A stretch of 64,000 bases of DNA from JASBTN01 sp965228805 (GTDB lineage: Bacteria > Pseudomonadota > Alphaproteobacteria > Rhodobacterales > Rhodobacteraceae). The notes beneath the pieces were generated by a model. The model was not told the origin of the DNA. It was given only the letters and a program-made list of their open reading frames with translations, and made no database searches. The stretch is taken from the NCBI RefSeq assembly GCF_965228805.1, contig NZ_CBDDIE010000003.1:1240001-1304000 (forward strand), in the 5' to 3' direction. Numbering within the stretch: position 1 is the stretch's first letter; each line of letters starts with the position of its first letter. The position numbers and the translations under genes were made by a program. Positions 51,767-60,830 of this stretch are shown piece by piece.

Positions 51767-52701
51767 TGTCCGACGGCAAGGGCTTTAGCTTCCAGCGCCT
51801 GCCCGACACCTCGCTGGATCCGCTACCATTCCCCGATGCGCTCAAGCGGGCGCAAGGCGTTGTCGCATCCAGCCTGGAGGCGAGTTTTCGCGGACAGACG
51901 CGACATGGAACGCCAGACCTGATCGCTGCGATGAAATATGCGCTGGACGGAGGAAAGGGGCTGCGGGCTTTCCTGGTTTTGGAAGGCGCGCGCGTCCACA
52001 ATATTTCGGCGCAGAGTGCCGGGGGGGCCGCGCTGGCTGTTGAATGTTTGCATGCCTATTCGCTGATCCATGACGACCTGCCCTGTATGGACGACGACGA
52101 CTTGCGGCGTGGCAAACCAACTGTTCACCGCAGATGGAATGAACATACGGCTGTTCTGGCCGGGGATGCGTTGCAGGCGCTCTGTTTCTGGCTGCTCACA
52201 CACGCGTCGATCGGAGAGGAACGGATCGGGTTGAAATTGGTACGCCGCATGGCCGCAGCAGCTGGTCATTCCGGTATGGTTGGCGGGCAGATGGCTGATA
52301 TCATGGCCGAGACACGCAAGACCCCGTACAGCCTGGACCAGATCATCGCAATTCAGAACGGCAAGACCGGCGCGTTGATCCGCTGGTCCGCCACTGCTGG
52401 TGCTATTCTGGCTGATGCCGAAATTGATGCGCTTGATACCTACGGGGACAAACTGGGCCTGGCCTTCCAGATCTGGGACGACGTGCTGGACGTCGAAGGG
52501 GATGCCGAGGCGGTTGGCAAGGCGGTTGGCAAGGATGCCGACGCGGGCAAGGCGACATTTGTGTCGCTCCTGGGGTTGGACGCGGCGAAAGCCCGCGCGC
52601 GCACCTTGATCGATGATGCCTGCGACGCTCTTTCCCCCTATGGCGACGACGCCGAAACCTTGCGGGAAGCCGCCCGGTTCGTTATCTCGCGAGACAGGTA
52701 A
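51766..52701 (+). CDS. ispA: Farnesyl diphosphate synthase (polyprenyl synthetase)
   Basis: A 311-residue trans-prenyltransferase: first Asp-rich motif SLIHDDLPCMDDDDLRRGKP, second motif FQIWDDVLDVEGD, with GGKGLRAFL near the N-terminus. It condenses isopentenyl diphosphate with DMAPP/GPP to make farnesyl diphosphate for quinones, undecaprenol and hopanoids or carotenoids. It is followed after 15 bases by dxs, the first step of the same isoprenoid pathway. Confidence 0.94.
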   Translation: MSDGKGFSFQRLPDTSLDPLPFPDALKRAQGVVASSLEASFRGQTRHGTPDLIAAMKYALDGGKGLRAFLVLEGARVHNISAQSAGGAALAVECLHAYSLIHDDLPCMDDDDLRRGKPTVHRRWNEHTAVLAGDALQALCFWLLTHASIGEERIGLKLVRRMAAAAGHSGMVGGQMADIMAETRKTPYSLDQIIAIQNGKTGALIRWSATAGAILADAEIDALDTYGDKLGLAFQIWDDVLDVEGDAEAVGKAVGKDADAGKATFVSLLGLDAAKARARTLIDDACDALSPYGDDAETLREAARFVISRDR

Positions 52702-52716
52702 GCCAAGGAATTCCTC

Positions 52717-54645
52717 ATGTCCGAGCGTCCCATCACGCCCATTCTGGACCGTATCGCGGTTCCCGCCGACATGAAGGCGCTATCGGACCGTGAGCTGGAG
52801 CAGCTGGCCCATGAGGTCCGGGCCGAGACGATCTCGGCCGTGTCCGAGACCGGTGGACACCTGGGCGCGGGGCTGGGGGTGGTCGAGCTGACCGTCGCGC
52901 TGCACGCCATCTTTGACACGCCGCGTGACCGGCTGATCTGGGACGTGGGCCACCAGTGTTATCCGCACAAGATCTTGACCGGGCGCCGCGACCGAATTCG
53001 CACCCTGCGCACCGAAGGCGGGCTGTCCGGGTTCACCAAACGCTCGGAAAGCGCGTTTGACCCGTTTGGCGCTGGGCATTCGTCCACTTCGATCAGCGCC
53101 GCGCTGGGCTTCGCCGTCGCCCGCGACCTGGGCGGTGCGCCGGAACACGGGATCGGCGATGCGATTGCGGTGATCGGCGATGGCTCCATGTCTGCAGGCA
53201 TGGCGTTCGAGGCGATGAACAATGCGGGCCACCTGGGCAAGCGCCTGTTCGTGATCTTGAACGATAACGAGATGTCCATCGCGCCGCCCACGGGGGCGCT
53301 GTCCAGCTATCTGTCCCGCCTTTACGCGGGCGAGCCGTTCCAGGAGTTCAAGGCCGCGGCGAAGGGCGCGGTCAGCCTGCTGCCCGAACCTTTCCAGGAA
53401 GGTGCACGTCGGGCAAAGGAAATGCTCAAGGGCATGACCGTCGGCGGCACCCTGTTCGAGGAGTTGGGCTTTTCCTATGTCGGCCCCATTGACGGGCATG
53501 ACATGGACCAGCTGATGAGTGTCCTGCGTACGGTGCACGACCGCGCCACCGGGCCGATGCTGATCCACGTGATTACCAAGAAAGGCAAGGGATACGGCCC
53601 CGCCGAAACGGCTGATGACAAGGGCCATGCGACCGCCAAGTTCGACGTGGTGACCGGCAAGCAGCACAAGGCGCCGTCCAACGCGCCCAGCTACACGTCC
53701 GTGTTCGGCAAGGAACTGGTGCGCCTGGCTGCCGAAGACGACAAGGTCTGTGCCGTGACCGCCGCCATGCCAGATGGCACGGGGCTTGCGCAAATGCTGA
53801 CCCGCTACCCGTCGCGCACCTTCGACGTGGGCATTGCCGAACAGCATGGCGTGACCTTCGCCGCCGGTCTGGCGGCGGGCGGGCTGAAACCTTTCTGCGC
53901 GATGTATTCGACCTTCTTGCAGCGTGGCTATGACCAGGTTGTGCATGACGTCGCGGTGCAACGCCTGCCGGTTCGTTTTGCCATCGACCGCGCGGGGTTG
54001 GTCGGTGCGGATGGCGCGACCCATGCGGGATCGTTCGACATCGCCTACCTGGCCAACCTGCCCGATATCGTGGTCATGGCCGCCGCTGATGAGGCGGAGC
54101 TGATGCACATGATCGCCACCGCGCATTCCATCGACGACCGCCCCTCGGCCTTCCGCTATCCGCGCGGCGAGGGCGTCGGCGTTGAGCTGCCCGAGAAGGG
54201 CGAGGTGCTGGAAATCGGCAAGGGTCGCATGATCCAGCAGGGTGCGCGCGTTGCCATCCTGTCCTTCGGCACCCGTCTCTCTGAGGTCGAAAAGGCTGCT
54301 GAAAAGCTTGAAGCGCGCGGGATTACACCGACCATTGCGGATGCCCGATTTGCCAAGCCGCTGGACCGCGAGATGATCCTGGGCCTGGCCGCCGACCACG
54401 AAGCCCTGATCACGATCGAGGAAGGCGCCGTGGGTGGATTCGGCAGCCATGTAGCGCAGCTTTTGTCCGACGAAGCCGTATTCGACACCGGGCTCAAGTT
54501 CCGTTCAATGGTGTTGCCCGACACATTCATCGACCACGCCAACCCTGCCGCAATGTATGCTGATGCCGGGCTGAATGCCGAGGATATCGAGGCCAAGGTC
54601 CTGCAGGTTCTGGGAATCACCCAGCTGGGAAGTCGCCGGGCCTGA
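52717..54645 (+). CDS. dxs: 1-deoxy-D-xylulose-5-phosphate synthase
   Basis: A 642-residue TPP-dependent enzyme that joins pyruvate and glyceraldehyde 3-phosphate, the entry step of the MEP isoprenoid pathway. Seen: GGHLGAGLGVVELTVALH, the TPP/Mg motif GDGSMSAGMAFEAMNNAG with NDNEMSI, the transketolase pyrimidine domain (FDVGIAEQHGVTFAAGLA, with the catalytic Glu) and RAGLVGADGATHAGSFD. AAGGAA lies upstream of the ATG. Last gene of the HDAC-like/xseB/ispA/dxs block. Confidence 0.96.
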   Translation: MSERPITPILDRIAVPADMKALSDRELEQLAHEVRAETISAVSETGGHLGAGLGVVELTVALHAIFDTPRDRLIWDVGHQCYPHKILTGRRDRIRTLRTEGGLSGFTKRSESAFDPFGAGHSSTSISAALGFAVARDLGGAPEHGIGDAIAVIGDGSMSAGMAFEAMNNAGHLGKRLFVILNDNEMSIAPPTGALSSYLSRLYAGEPFQEFKAAAKGAVSLLPEPFQEGARRAKEMLKGMTVGGTLFEELGFSYVGPIDGHDMDQLMSVLRTVHDRATGPMLIHVITKKGKGYGPAETADDKGHATAKFDVVTGKQHKAPSNAPSYTSVFGKELVRLAAEDDKVCAVTAAMPDGTGLAQMLTRYPSRTFDVGIAEQHGVTFAAGLAAGGLKPFCAMYSTFLQRGYDQVVHDVAVQRLPVRFAIDRAGLVGADGATHAGSFDIAYLANLPDIVVMAAADEAELMHMIATAHSIDDRPSAFRYPRGEGVGVELPEKGEVLEIGKGRMIQQGARVAILSFGTRLSEVEKAAEKLEARGITPTIADARFAKPLDREMILGLAADHEALITIEEGAVGGFGSHVAQLLSDEAVFDTGLKFRSMVLPDTFIDHANPAAMYADAGLNAEDIEAKVLQVLGITQLGSRRA

Positions 54646-54771
54646 CCCAAGTCTAGCCTGACACAAAAAGGCCACATTTCCTTAAGATTCGGCGAAACTC
54701 CGCCGGTTGGGCTGGACTCGAATCAGCTTGCAAGAAGAGTCGATAACGTCTGCTCAAGAAAGGCGTTACCA

Positions 54772-54975
54772 ATGAAAAAAATCATCCTTGCTGCTGCATT
54801 GACCCTGTCTGCCAACTCGGTCTTCGCCGACGGCTACACCGATCCGATTGTTGAACCGGCCGTGATCATTGAAGAGGCGGCCTCTTCCTCCTCACACGGC
54901 ATCCTGGTCCCAATCATGATGCTGATCTTCCTGGGCGTGGCGCTGTCCAGCGGCTCGTCCTATGTGCCGGAATGA
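54772..54975 (+). CDS. Small exported/membrane protein, 67 aa
   Basis: A short protein with signal peptide MKKIILAAALTLSANSVFA, an acidic segment (DPIVEPAVIIEEAASSSSH) and one membrane helix (GILVPIMMLIFLGVALSSG). Similar small signal-plus-helix proteins occur in Rhodobacteraceae; the role is unknown. AAAGGCG lies upstream. Confidence 0.6.
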   Translation: MKKIILAAALTLSANSVFADGYTDPIVEPAVIIEEAASSSSHGILVPIMMLIFLGVALSSGSSYVPE

Positions 54976-54985
54976 CTGACACTCA

Positions 54986-55795
54986 TCAGCTCTCGTCAAG
55001 AAGCGCGGCCAACCCCTCGCGATAGGTGGGGTAGGTCAGCCTGACGCCCAACTCGTCCTTGATCCGGTCGTTCCGGACCCGTTTGGATTCGGCGTAGAAG
55101 CTGCGCGCCATCGGCGTCATCTCGGCGGTGGCGAAATCCTCGGCCGGGGGCGCTGGCAGGTCCAGCATCTCGGCCGCTAGGGCCAGCACGTCCTCGGGCG
55201 GTGCGGGCTCGTCATCACAGACATTATAGGACTGGCCCGGGTTGGGGCGCGCAATGGATGCCGCCAGGGTCCGGACGATGTCATCGACATGGATGCGCGA
55301 GAACAGCTGGTTCGGTTTCACGATCCGCCGCGCCGTGCCCGCGCGCACCTTGGCGAACGGGCCGCGCCCGGGGCCATAGATCCCGGCCAGTCGGAAAATA
55401 TGCAGCGGCAGATCAATTTCTGCCCAGCCCTCTTCCGCGGCCACGCGCCACTTGCCACGCTGGGTGGCAGGCGTCAGGGGCGTGTCCTCGTCGACCCAGC
55501 CGCCATCGTGATCGCCATAGACTGCCGTTGTGGACAGGTAGCCGACCCAATCGAACTTCGCTGATTTAAGCTGTTCCGCGTAGGCGTTCAGCACTGGATC
55601 GCCCTCGGCGCGCGGGGCGATTGAGATCAACAGGTGGCTGGCCCAGTCCAGATGTTCGGTCATATCGGTGCCGGGCCATTGCAAGGAATCCCTGCCATCC
55701 CGCGTGGTGCCGCGCACCTCCCATCCCTCCGCGCGCAAACGGATCGCCAGCGCGCGGGCGGTGTAGCCATAGCCGAAGATCAGAAGTCGTTTCAT
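54986..55795 (-). CDS. Atypical SDR / NAD-dependent epimerase-like protein
   Basis: A 269-residue protein with LLIFGYGYTARALAIRLRAEG (Gly-x-Gly-x-x-Ala nucleotide site), YLSTTAVYGDHDGGWVDE, RLAGIYGPGRGPFAKV and the C-terminal RVRNDRIKDELGVRLTYPTYREGL. It belongs to the YeeZ-like extended/atypical SDR group, with unknown substrate. The start at 55795 begins the Rossmann fold directly. Confidence 0.82.
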   Translation of the reverse strand: MKRLLIFGYGYTARALAIRLRAEGWEVRGTTRDGRDSLQWPGTDMTEHLDWASHLLISIAPRAEGDPVLNAYAEQLKSAKFDWVGYLSTTAVYGDHDGGWVDEDTPLTPATQRGKWRVAAEEGWAEIDLPLHIFRLAGIYGPGRGPFAKVRAGTARRIVKPNQLFSRIHVDDIVRTLAASIARPNPGQSYNVCDDEPAPPEDVLALAAEMLDLPAPPAEDFATAEMTPMARSFYAESKRVRNDRIKDELGVRLTYPTYREGLAALLDES

Positions 55796-55846
55796 GGGCG
55801 GCACTATTCCACCGCCTATGCCAGAGTTCCAGCCCCGCCAGTGCGC

Positions 55847-56629
55847 CTATTTGCCCTTCCATACGGGATCGCGTTTCTCAGCAAAGGCACGCGCACCTTC
55901 AAGGTTGTCTTCCGAGCCATAAAGCACATCCACAGTGCGCAGCTGGCGCCGGGTAATCCGGTTCATCGCGTCCTGGAACTTGGCATCCTCGGCATCGCGC
56001 ACGATCTCCTTGATTGCGGCATAGACCAGCGGCGGGCCGGAGGCGAGCAGGCGCGCCAGCTCCCAGGCGCGGTCCATCAACTGGTCGCCGGTGGTGATCT
56101 CGTTCACCAGGCCCCAGCGATGCGCCTCTTCGGCGTCGAACCAGCGACCGGTCAGCAGCAGCTCCATCGCGATGTGGTAGGGGATACGCTTGGGCAGTTT
56201 CACGCTGGCGGCATCGGCAATGGTGCCCGAGCGGATTTCCGGCAGCGCGAACGTCGCGTGATCGGCGGCCAGGATCATGTCGGCGGACAGGGCCAGCTCC
56301 AACCCGCCGCCGCAGGCGATGCCGTTCACCGCGGCAATCACCGGCTTGTTCAGATCGCGTAGTTCCTGTATGCCGCCGAACCCACCGACGCCATAATCCC
56401 CATCCACCGCGTCGCCATCTGCCGCCGCTTTCAGATCCCAGCCGGGACAAAAGAATTTCTCGCCCCCGCCAGTGATGATCGCCACGCGCAGCTCCGGGTC
56501 GTCACGAAACTCGGCAAAGACATCGCCCATGATGCGCGAGGTCGCCAGGTCGATCGCATTGGCCTTGGGGCGGTCCAGGGTGACTTCAAGGATGGCACCT
56601 TCGCGCCGGGTCTTGATCGGGTTGGTCAT
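55847..56629 (-). CDS. Enoyl-CoA hydratase/isomerase, CaiD-like
   Basis: A 260-residue crotonase-fold enzyme: the first oxyanion segment GGGEKFFCPGWDLKAA, the second AVNGIACGGGLELALSADMI and LPEIRSGTIADAASVKLPKRIPYHIAMELLLTGRWFDAEEAHRWGLVNEI, closest to carnitinyl-CoA dehydratase-type proteins. It hydrates an enoyl-CoA such as crotonobetainyl-CoA. It overlaps the CoA-ligase gene by 4 bases, which in turn overlaps the acyl-CoA dehydrogenase gene, so the three form a catabolic operon. Confidence 0.88.
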   Translation of the reverse strand: MTNPIKTRREGAILEVTLDRPKANAIDLATSRIMGDVFAEFRDDPELRVAIITGGGEKFFCPGWDLKAAADGDAVDGDYGVGGFGGIQELRDLNKPVIAAVNGIACGGGLELALSADMILAADHATFALPEIRSGTIADAASVKLPKRIPYHIAMELLLTGRWFDAEEAHRWGLVNEITTGDQLMDRAWELARLLASGPPLVYAAIKEIVRDAEDAKFQDAMNRITRRQLRTVDVLYGSEDNLEGARAFAEKRDPVWKGK

Positions 56630-58653
56630 GCGGGGTCTTCCTTGATCAGAGCATCCGCCGCCACCGCGCGGGTGGGGGTACAGATGAGCGGGTTCACTTC
56701 AACTTCCTCAAGCCTATCGGCATTGGCAAGCACATAGGACTGGATCGCATCCACGGCGTCCAGGATGGCGTCGATATCGGCGGCAGGCGCACCGCGATAA
56801 CCTTGCAGCAGTTTGTACATTTTCAGGCGGGATAGAGCCTGTTCGATACTCACTCGGCTGGCTGGGACCAGAAGCGAGGCGCTGTCCTGCAACAGTTCCG
56901 TCAACGTGCCCCCGGCTGCCAGGGTCAAGACAAATCCATGCGCCGGATCCCGGGTCACGCCGATCAGCAGCTCGGCCACGCCACCGGTGATCATTTCCTC
57001 GACCAGGAAGCTCTCCGTCGGCATTTTCGCGGCGGCTTCGGTGACCTCTTCAGTGTTGGTCAGCCCCAAGGCTACGGCGCCGGCCTCGGTCTTGTGCGCA
57101 ATACCTTCGCCCTTCAGGACCAGGGGGAAGCTGACCTCGGATGCCAATTCGGCTGGATTAGAGCCTGATCTGGCCTTCGGGATGTCCAGGCCGTGGGCCA
57201 CCAGAGCGGATTTCGCCTCGGCCTCGGACAGGACCCGGCCGTTGCGTTCGGCGCCAGGCAGGCAGACGGGTTCCGACACGGGGGGCCGCCATTTTGCAGC
57301 CGCCTCCGCAGCCATGACCGCCTCGTCCAATCCCAGGATCGGCACCACACCGCCCGCCATCAGCCGTTCACAGGTGGCCTCGCTCATCAGTTCCGGCAGG
57401 CTGGCCACCACGGCCACATTCGCGCCGGTCTGCGCGCGCACGTTCAGCGCGGCGTGGGTGGCAATATCCCAGTCGGTTGCATCACAGCGATCCGCGCGCG
57501 GGTAGTCGAGGATGATCATGGTCAACGCCAGATCCGGGTCGACCATGCCCGACCAGGCCGCGGTCATCGCACCCTCGTTGCGCCAGATATAGGTGTGGTA
57601 GTCGAGCGGGTTCGCCAGTGCCACCATTGGCCCAAGTGCCTTGGTTAGAGCCTGTTTCTGCGTCGCATTCAGCGGTGGAAACACCACGTCGCGCCCATGG
57701 GCCGTGTCGGCGGCCAGCGATGCCTCGCCGCCTGAACACGAGATCGAGGCGATGCGGTTCGACAGCAGCGGCCCGGTAATGTGCAGCAGCTTGAGCGTTT
57801 CCAGGAAGGCTGGCAGGCTGTCCAGCCGGGGAATGCCCAACCGGTCCAGAAGGGCCTGCGCGCCCGCGTCACCGCCCGCGAGCGACGCCGTATGAGACAC
57901 TGTTGCTGCCTGAGCCTGCGTCGAGCGTCCCACCTTGAGAGCGATAAGCGGGATGCCCTTGGCATGGGCCTTGGTGGCCAGCGCCTCCCAGGCGCGCAGA
58001 TCGGAGAAGCCTTCGACGTGCAGGCCAATGGCGGTGACGCGATCGTCGTCCAGTAGCCCGGCGGCGATCTCCGCCTGGCCGGTCTGGGCCATGTTTCCGC
58101 AGGTCACGGTATAGGCAATCGGCAGGCCCCGCGCCTGCATGGTCAGGTTGATCGCGATGTTCGAGCTTTGCGTCAGAATCGCCACGCCCTTGGCGACCCG
58201 CGTGGACCCATGCTGATCCGGCCACAAAAGCGCGCCGTCGATGGCGTTGATGAAGCCGTAGCAGTTGGGCCCAAGGATCGGCATGTCCCCGGCCGCTGCC
58301 AGAAGATCGGCTTGCAGATCATGCGCCTGGGCGTCCTCGGCAGCCGCCTCGGAGAACCCGCTGGCAAAGCACACGGCCCCGCCCGCACCCATGTCGCGTA
58401 ACACGCGCACCGCCTCGATGGTCGCGTGCCGATTGATGCCGACAAAGGCGGCATCTGGCGCGCTGGGGAGCGATTCCAGGGTGGAATAGACACCTTCCCC
58501 CCCCTTTGGATGTACCCGCCAAACCGCGCCGTCAAAGCCCATCTTGCGACACTGTTCCACCACCTGGGTACACCAGGCTCCCCCGCCGATGACAGCGATG
58601 GTGCGGGGGCGAAACAGGCGTGAAAGATCGCGCGCGCTCATGCGCCCGCTCAT
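56626..58653 (-). CDS. Acyl-CoA ligase (ADP-forming) / acetate-CoA ligase family
   Basis: A 675-residue fusion of an N-terminal CoA-binding domain (FRPRTIAVIGGGAWCTQVVE), a succinyl-CoA-ligase-like domain with the phospho-His type region, and a C-terminal ATP-grasp domain (FPLVLKGEGIAHKTEAGAVALGL ... EVEVNPLI). It activates a carboxylic acid as CoA thioester with ADP formation. The operon with a CaiD-like hydratase and acyl-CoA dehydrogenase suggests it handles a carnitine-like or short-chain substrate. Confidence 0.88.
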   Translation of the reverse strand: MSGRMSARDLSRLFRPRTIAVIGGGAWCTQVVEQCRKMGFDGAVWRVHPKGGEGVYSTLESLPSAPDAAFVGINRHATIEAVRVLRDMGAGGAVCFASGFSEAAAEDAQAHDLQADLLAAAGDMPILGPNCYGFINAIDGALLWPDQHGSTRVAKGVAILTQSSNIAINLTMQARGLPIAYTVTCGNMAQTGQAEIAAGLLDDDRVTAIGLHVEGFSDLRAWEALATKAHAKGIPLIALKVGRSTQAQAATVSHTASLAGGDAGAQALLDRLGIPRLDSLPAFLETLKLLHITGPLLSNRIASISCSGGEASLAADTAHGRDVVFPPLNATQKQALTKALGPMVALANPLDYHTYIWRNEGAMTAAWSGMVDPDLALTMIILDYPRADRCDATDWDIATHAALNVRAQTGANVAVVASLPELMSEATCERLMAGGVVPILGLDEAVMAAEAAAKWRPPVSEPVCLPGAERNGRVLSEAEAKSALVAHGLDIPKARSGSNPAELASEVSFPLVLKGEGIAHKTEAGAVALGLTNTEEVTEAAAKMPTESFLVEEMITGGVAELLIGVTRDPAHGFVLTLAAGGTLTELLQDSASLLVPASRVSIEQALSRLKMYKLLQGYRGAPAADIDAILDAVDAIQSYVLANADRLEEVEVNPLICTPTRAVAADALIKEDPA

Positions 58654-59810
58654 GCCCCAAGTGGCCGCAGCAGGTCGCGGCTGATGATATGGCGTTGAAT
58701 CTCGCTGGTCCCGTCCCAGATGCGCTCCACCCGTGCATCACGCCAGAACCGTTCAATCGGGAAGTCATCCATCAACCCCATGCCGCCGAAGATCTGCAAC
58801 GTTGTGTCGGTGACTCGCGCCAGCATTTCCGAGGCATAGAGTTTCGCCGAGGCGATTTCGCGGTTCGAGGGTAAGTTCTGGTCCAGGCGCCAGGCAGCGG
58901 AGAGGGTCAACCAGTCGGCCGCGTCGATCTCGGTGATCATGTCAGCAATCTGGAAGCCGACGCCCTGGAACTTGCCGATTGGCTGGCCGAACTGTTTGCG
59001 TTCGGCGGAGTATTCCAGCGCGTAATCAAAGCAGCGCCGCGCACGTCCGACGCAGAAGGCCGCCACGGTCAGACGGGTGGCGTAGAGCCATTCGTTCATC
59101 ACGGCGAACCCGCCATCGACCTCACCCAGCACCTGCGCGTCGGGCAGGCGGCAATCGTCGAAGGTCAGGATGTAGTTCTTGTAGCCCTTGTGGCTGACCG
59201 AGTTGTACCCCTCGCGCACCTCGAACCCGGGCGTGCCGCGGTCGACCAGGAAGGTTGTGATGCGCTTCTTCGGACCTTTCGGGGTTTCATCCACGCCGGT
59301 GGCGATGAAGACGATGAAGAAATCCGCATGCTCTGCGCCCGAGATGAAGTGTTTCGAGCCGTTCACCACCCAGTCGCCCCCATCGCGCAACGCCTGGCAT
59401 TTCATGCCGCGCACGTCCGACCCGGCGTCCGGTTCGGTCATTGCCAGCGCATCCATGCGCTCCCCGCGCACGGCAGGCAGCAAGTAGCGTTCGCGCTGCT
59501 CGTCATTGCAGGCCATCAAAATGTTCTGCGGGCGGCCGAAGAAATGGGTCAGCGCCATCGAGCCGCGCCCCAATTCGCGCTCCACCAGGGTGAAATCGAG
59601 GTGGGATAGACCCGCACCGCCCACCTCTTCGGGGAAATTGCAGGCGTAGAAGCCCAGGTCGATGCACTTCTGTTTGATCTCTTCGCCCAGCGCGTGGGGC
59701 ACCTGGCCGGTGCGTTCGACTTCGGCTTCGTGGGGATAGATCTCGTTCTCGACAAAGCTGCGCACGGTCGAGACGATCATCTCCTGTTCTTCGGACAGAC
59801 CAAACTGCAT
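58650..59810 (-). CDS. Acyl-CoA dehydrogenase
   Basis: A 386-residue flavoenzyme: MQFGLSEEQEMIVSTVRSFVENE, DALAMTEPDAGSDVRGMKCQA (FAD/substrate loop), YKNYILTFDDCRLPDAQVLGE and the C-terminal FGGMGLMDDFPIERFWRDARVERIWDGTSEIQRHI. It introduces the alpha-beta double bond and passes electrons to ETF. First gene of the leftward operon; a GlxA-type regulator is divergently encoded and may control it. Confidence 0.93.
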   Translation of the reverse strand: MQFGLSEEQEMIVSTVRSFVENEIYPHEAEVERTGQVPHALGEEIKQKCIDLGFYACNFPEEVGGAGLSHLDFTLVERELGRGSMALTHFFGRPQNILMACNDEQRERYLLPAVRGERMDALAMTEPDAGSDVRGMKCQALRDGGDWVVNGSKHFISGAEHADFFIVFIATGVDETPKGPKKRITTFLVDRGTPGFEVREGYNSVSHKGYKNYILTFDDCRLPDAQVLGEVDGGFAVMNEWLYATRLTVAAFCVGRARRCFDYALEYSAERKQFGQPIGKFQGVGFQIADMITEIDAADWLTLSAAWRLDQNLPSNREIASAKLYASEMLARVTDTTLQIFGGMGLMDDFPIERFWRDARVERIWDGTSEIQRHIISRDLLRPLGA

Positions 59811-59888
59811 CGGGAACCCTTTCTGTTCGCGGTTTTGACTTAGCGTAAGAGGGTTGCATACGGCTTTCGTGCCGGATTAGAAAAAACC

Positions 59889-60827
59889 ATGCAGAGTTGG
59901 GAAAAACAAAACGCCGCAGCGCAGCAGGTGGACCTGCTTCTGTTCGATGATTTCTCGGGCCTGTGCCTGGCGAATACGGTCGAACCGATGCGGGCAGCGA
60001 ACCAGCTGTCGGGGCGGCGGTTGTATGACTGGCGATTCGTTTCCGTGGACGGGGCGCCAGCGACCTCGTCGTCTGGCATGACCGTGGCGGCGGAACCGAT
60101 GGACGGGACCGGCGACATGCTGATCGCGCTGCCCTCCTACCGTTTCGTTGGACATGCCACGCCGATGGTGCTGCGGGCGCTGCGGGCTGCGGCGGGGCGG
60201 TATGGAGTGCTGGCCGGGTTCGACACCGGCGCTTGGTTGCTGGCAACGGGGGGGCTGTTGAACGGGCGACGCGCGACCATTCATTGGGAGGAGCTAGCGC
60301 GGTTTGAAGAGGCCTTTCCCGACGTTATTGCGCAGCACAAGCGGCATGTGATCGATGGTGATCGGATTACCTGTTCCGGTGCGCAGGCCGCGTTTGACCT
60401 GATGGTCGAGCTGATCGGCGCGACCCATGGGCCGACCCTGCGGTTGGAGGTCGCGACCCTGTTCATGTCGCCCGAGGCCACCGGCCCGCAGGATGCGCCG
60501 CTGGCCCGCGGCAAGTCGGTCGCGCGCGCTGTAGCGCTGATGCAGGAGAACCTGGAGGAGCCCCTGCCCATTGGCGAGGTCGCGCGGCGGATCGGGCGTA
60601 GTCAGAAGGACCTGGAGGCACGGATGCGGCGAGAACTGGGGGCGGGACCGCAGGCGATCTACAAGCGCCTGCGTTTGATCGCAGCGCGCAAGCTGGTGTT
60701 GGAGAGCGACCTGAGCGTGGCCGAGGTCGCCCTGCGCGCGGGCTATCAGGATGCCAGCGCCTTTACCCGCGCCTTTCGTGCGGAGTTCGGGGAAACTCCG
60801 CGCGATATGCGTTTTCCGCCGGAATAG
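59889..60827 (+). CDS. GlxA/AraC-family transcriptional regulator
   Basis: A 312-residue regulator with an N-terminal DJ-1/PfpI-like domain (residues 1-170, DLLLFDDFSGLCLAN and GVLAGFDTGAWLLATGGLLNGRRATIHWE) and a C-terminal AraC HTH (PLPIGEVARRIGRSQKDLEAR and VAEVALRAGYQDASAFTRAFRAEFGETP). The family includes regulators of carnitine, glycine betaine and arginine catabolism (CdhR, GbdR). Here it faces the acyl-CoA dehydrogenase operon. Confidence 0.9.
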   Translation: MQSWEKQNAAAQQVDLLLFDDFSGLCLANTVEPMRAANQLSGRRLYDWRFVSVDGAPATSSSGMTVAAEPMDGTGDMLIALPSYRFVGHATPMVLRALRAAAGRYGVLAGFDTGAWLLATGGLLNGRRATIHWEELARFEEAFPDVIAQHKRHVIDGDRITCSGAQAAFDLMVELIGATHGPTLRLEVATLFMSPEATGPQDAPLARGKSVARAVALMQENLEEPLPIGEVARRIGRSQKDLEARMRRELGAGPQAIYKRLRLIAARKLVLESDLSVAEVALRAGYQDASAFTRAFRAEFGETPRDMRFPPE

Positions 60828-60830
60828 ACC

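Noticed and set aside
52780..54450. 556-codon open frame opposite dxs
   Set aside because: Antisense shadow of dxs; no protein-like features.
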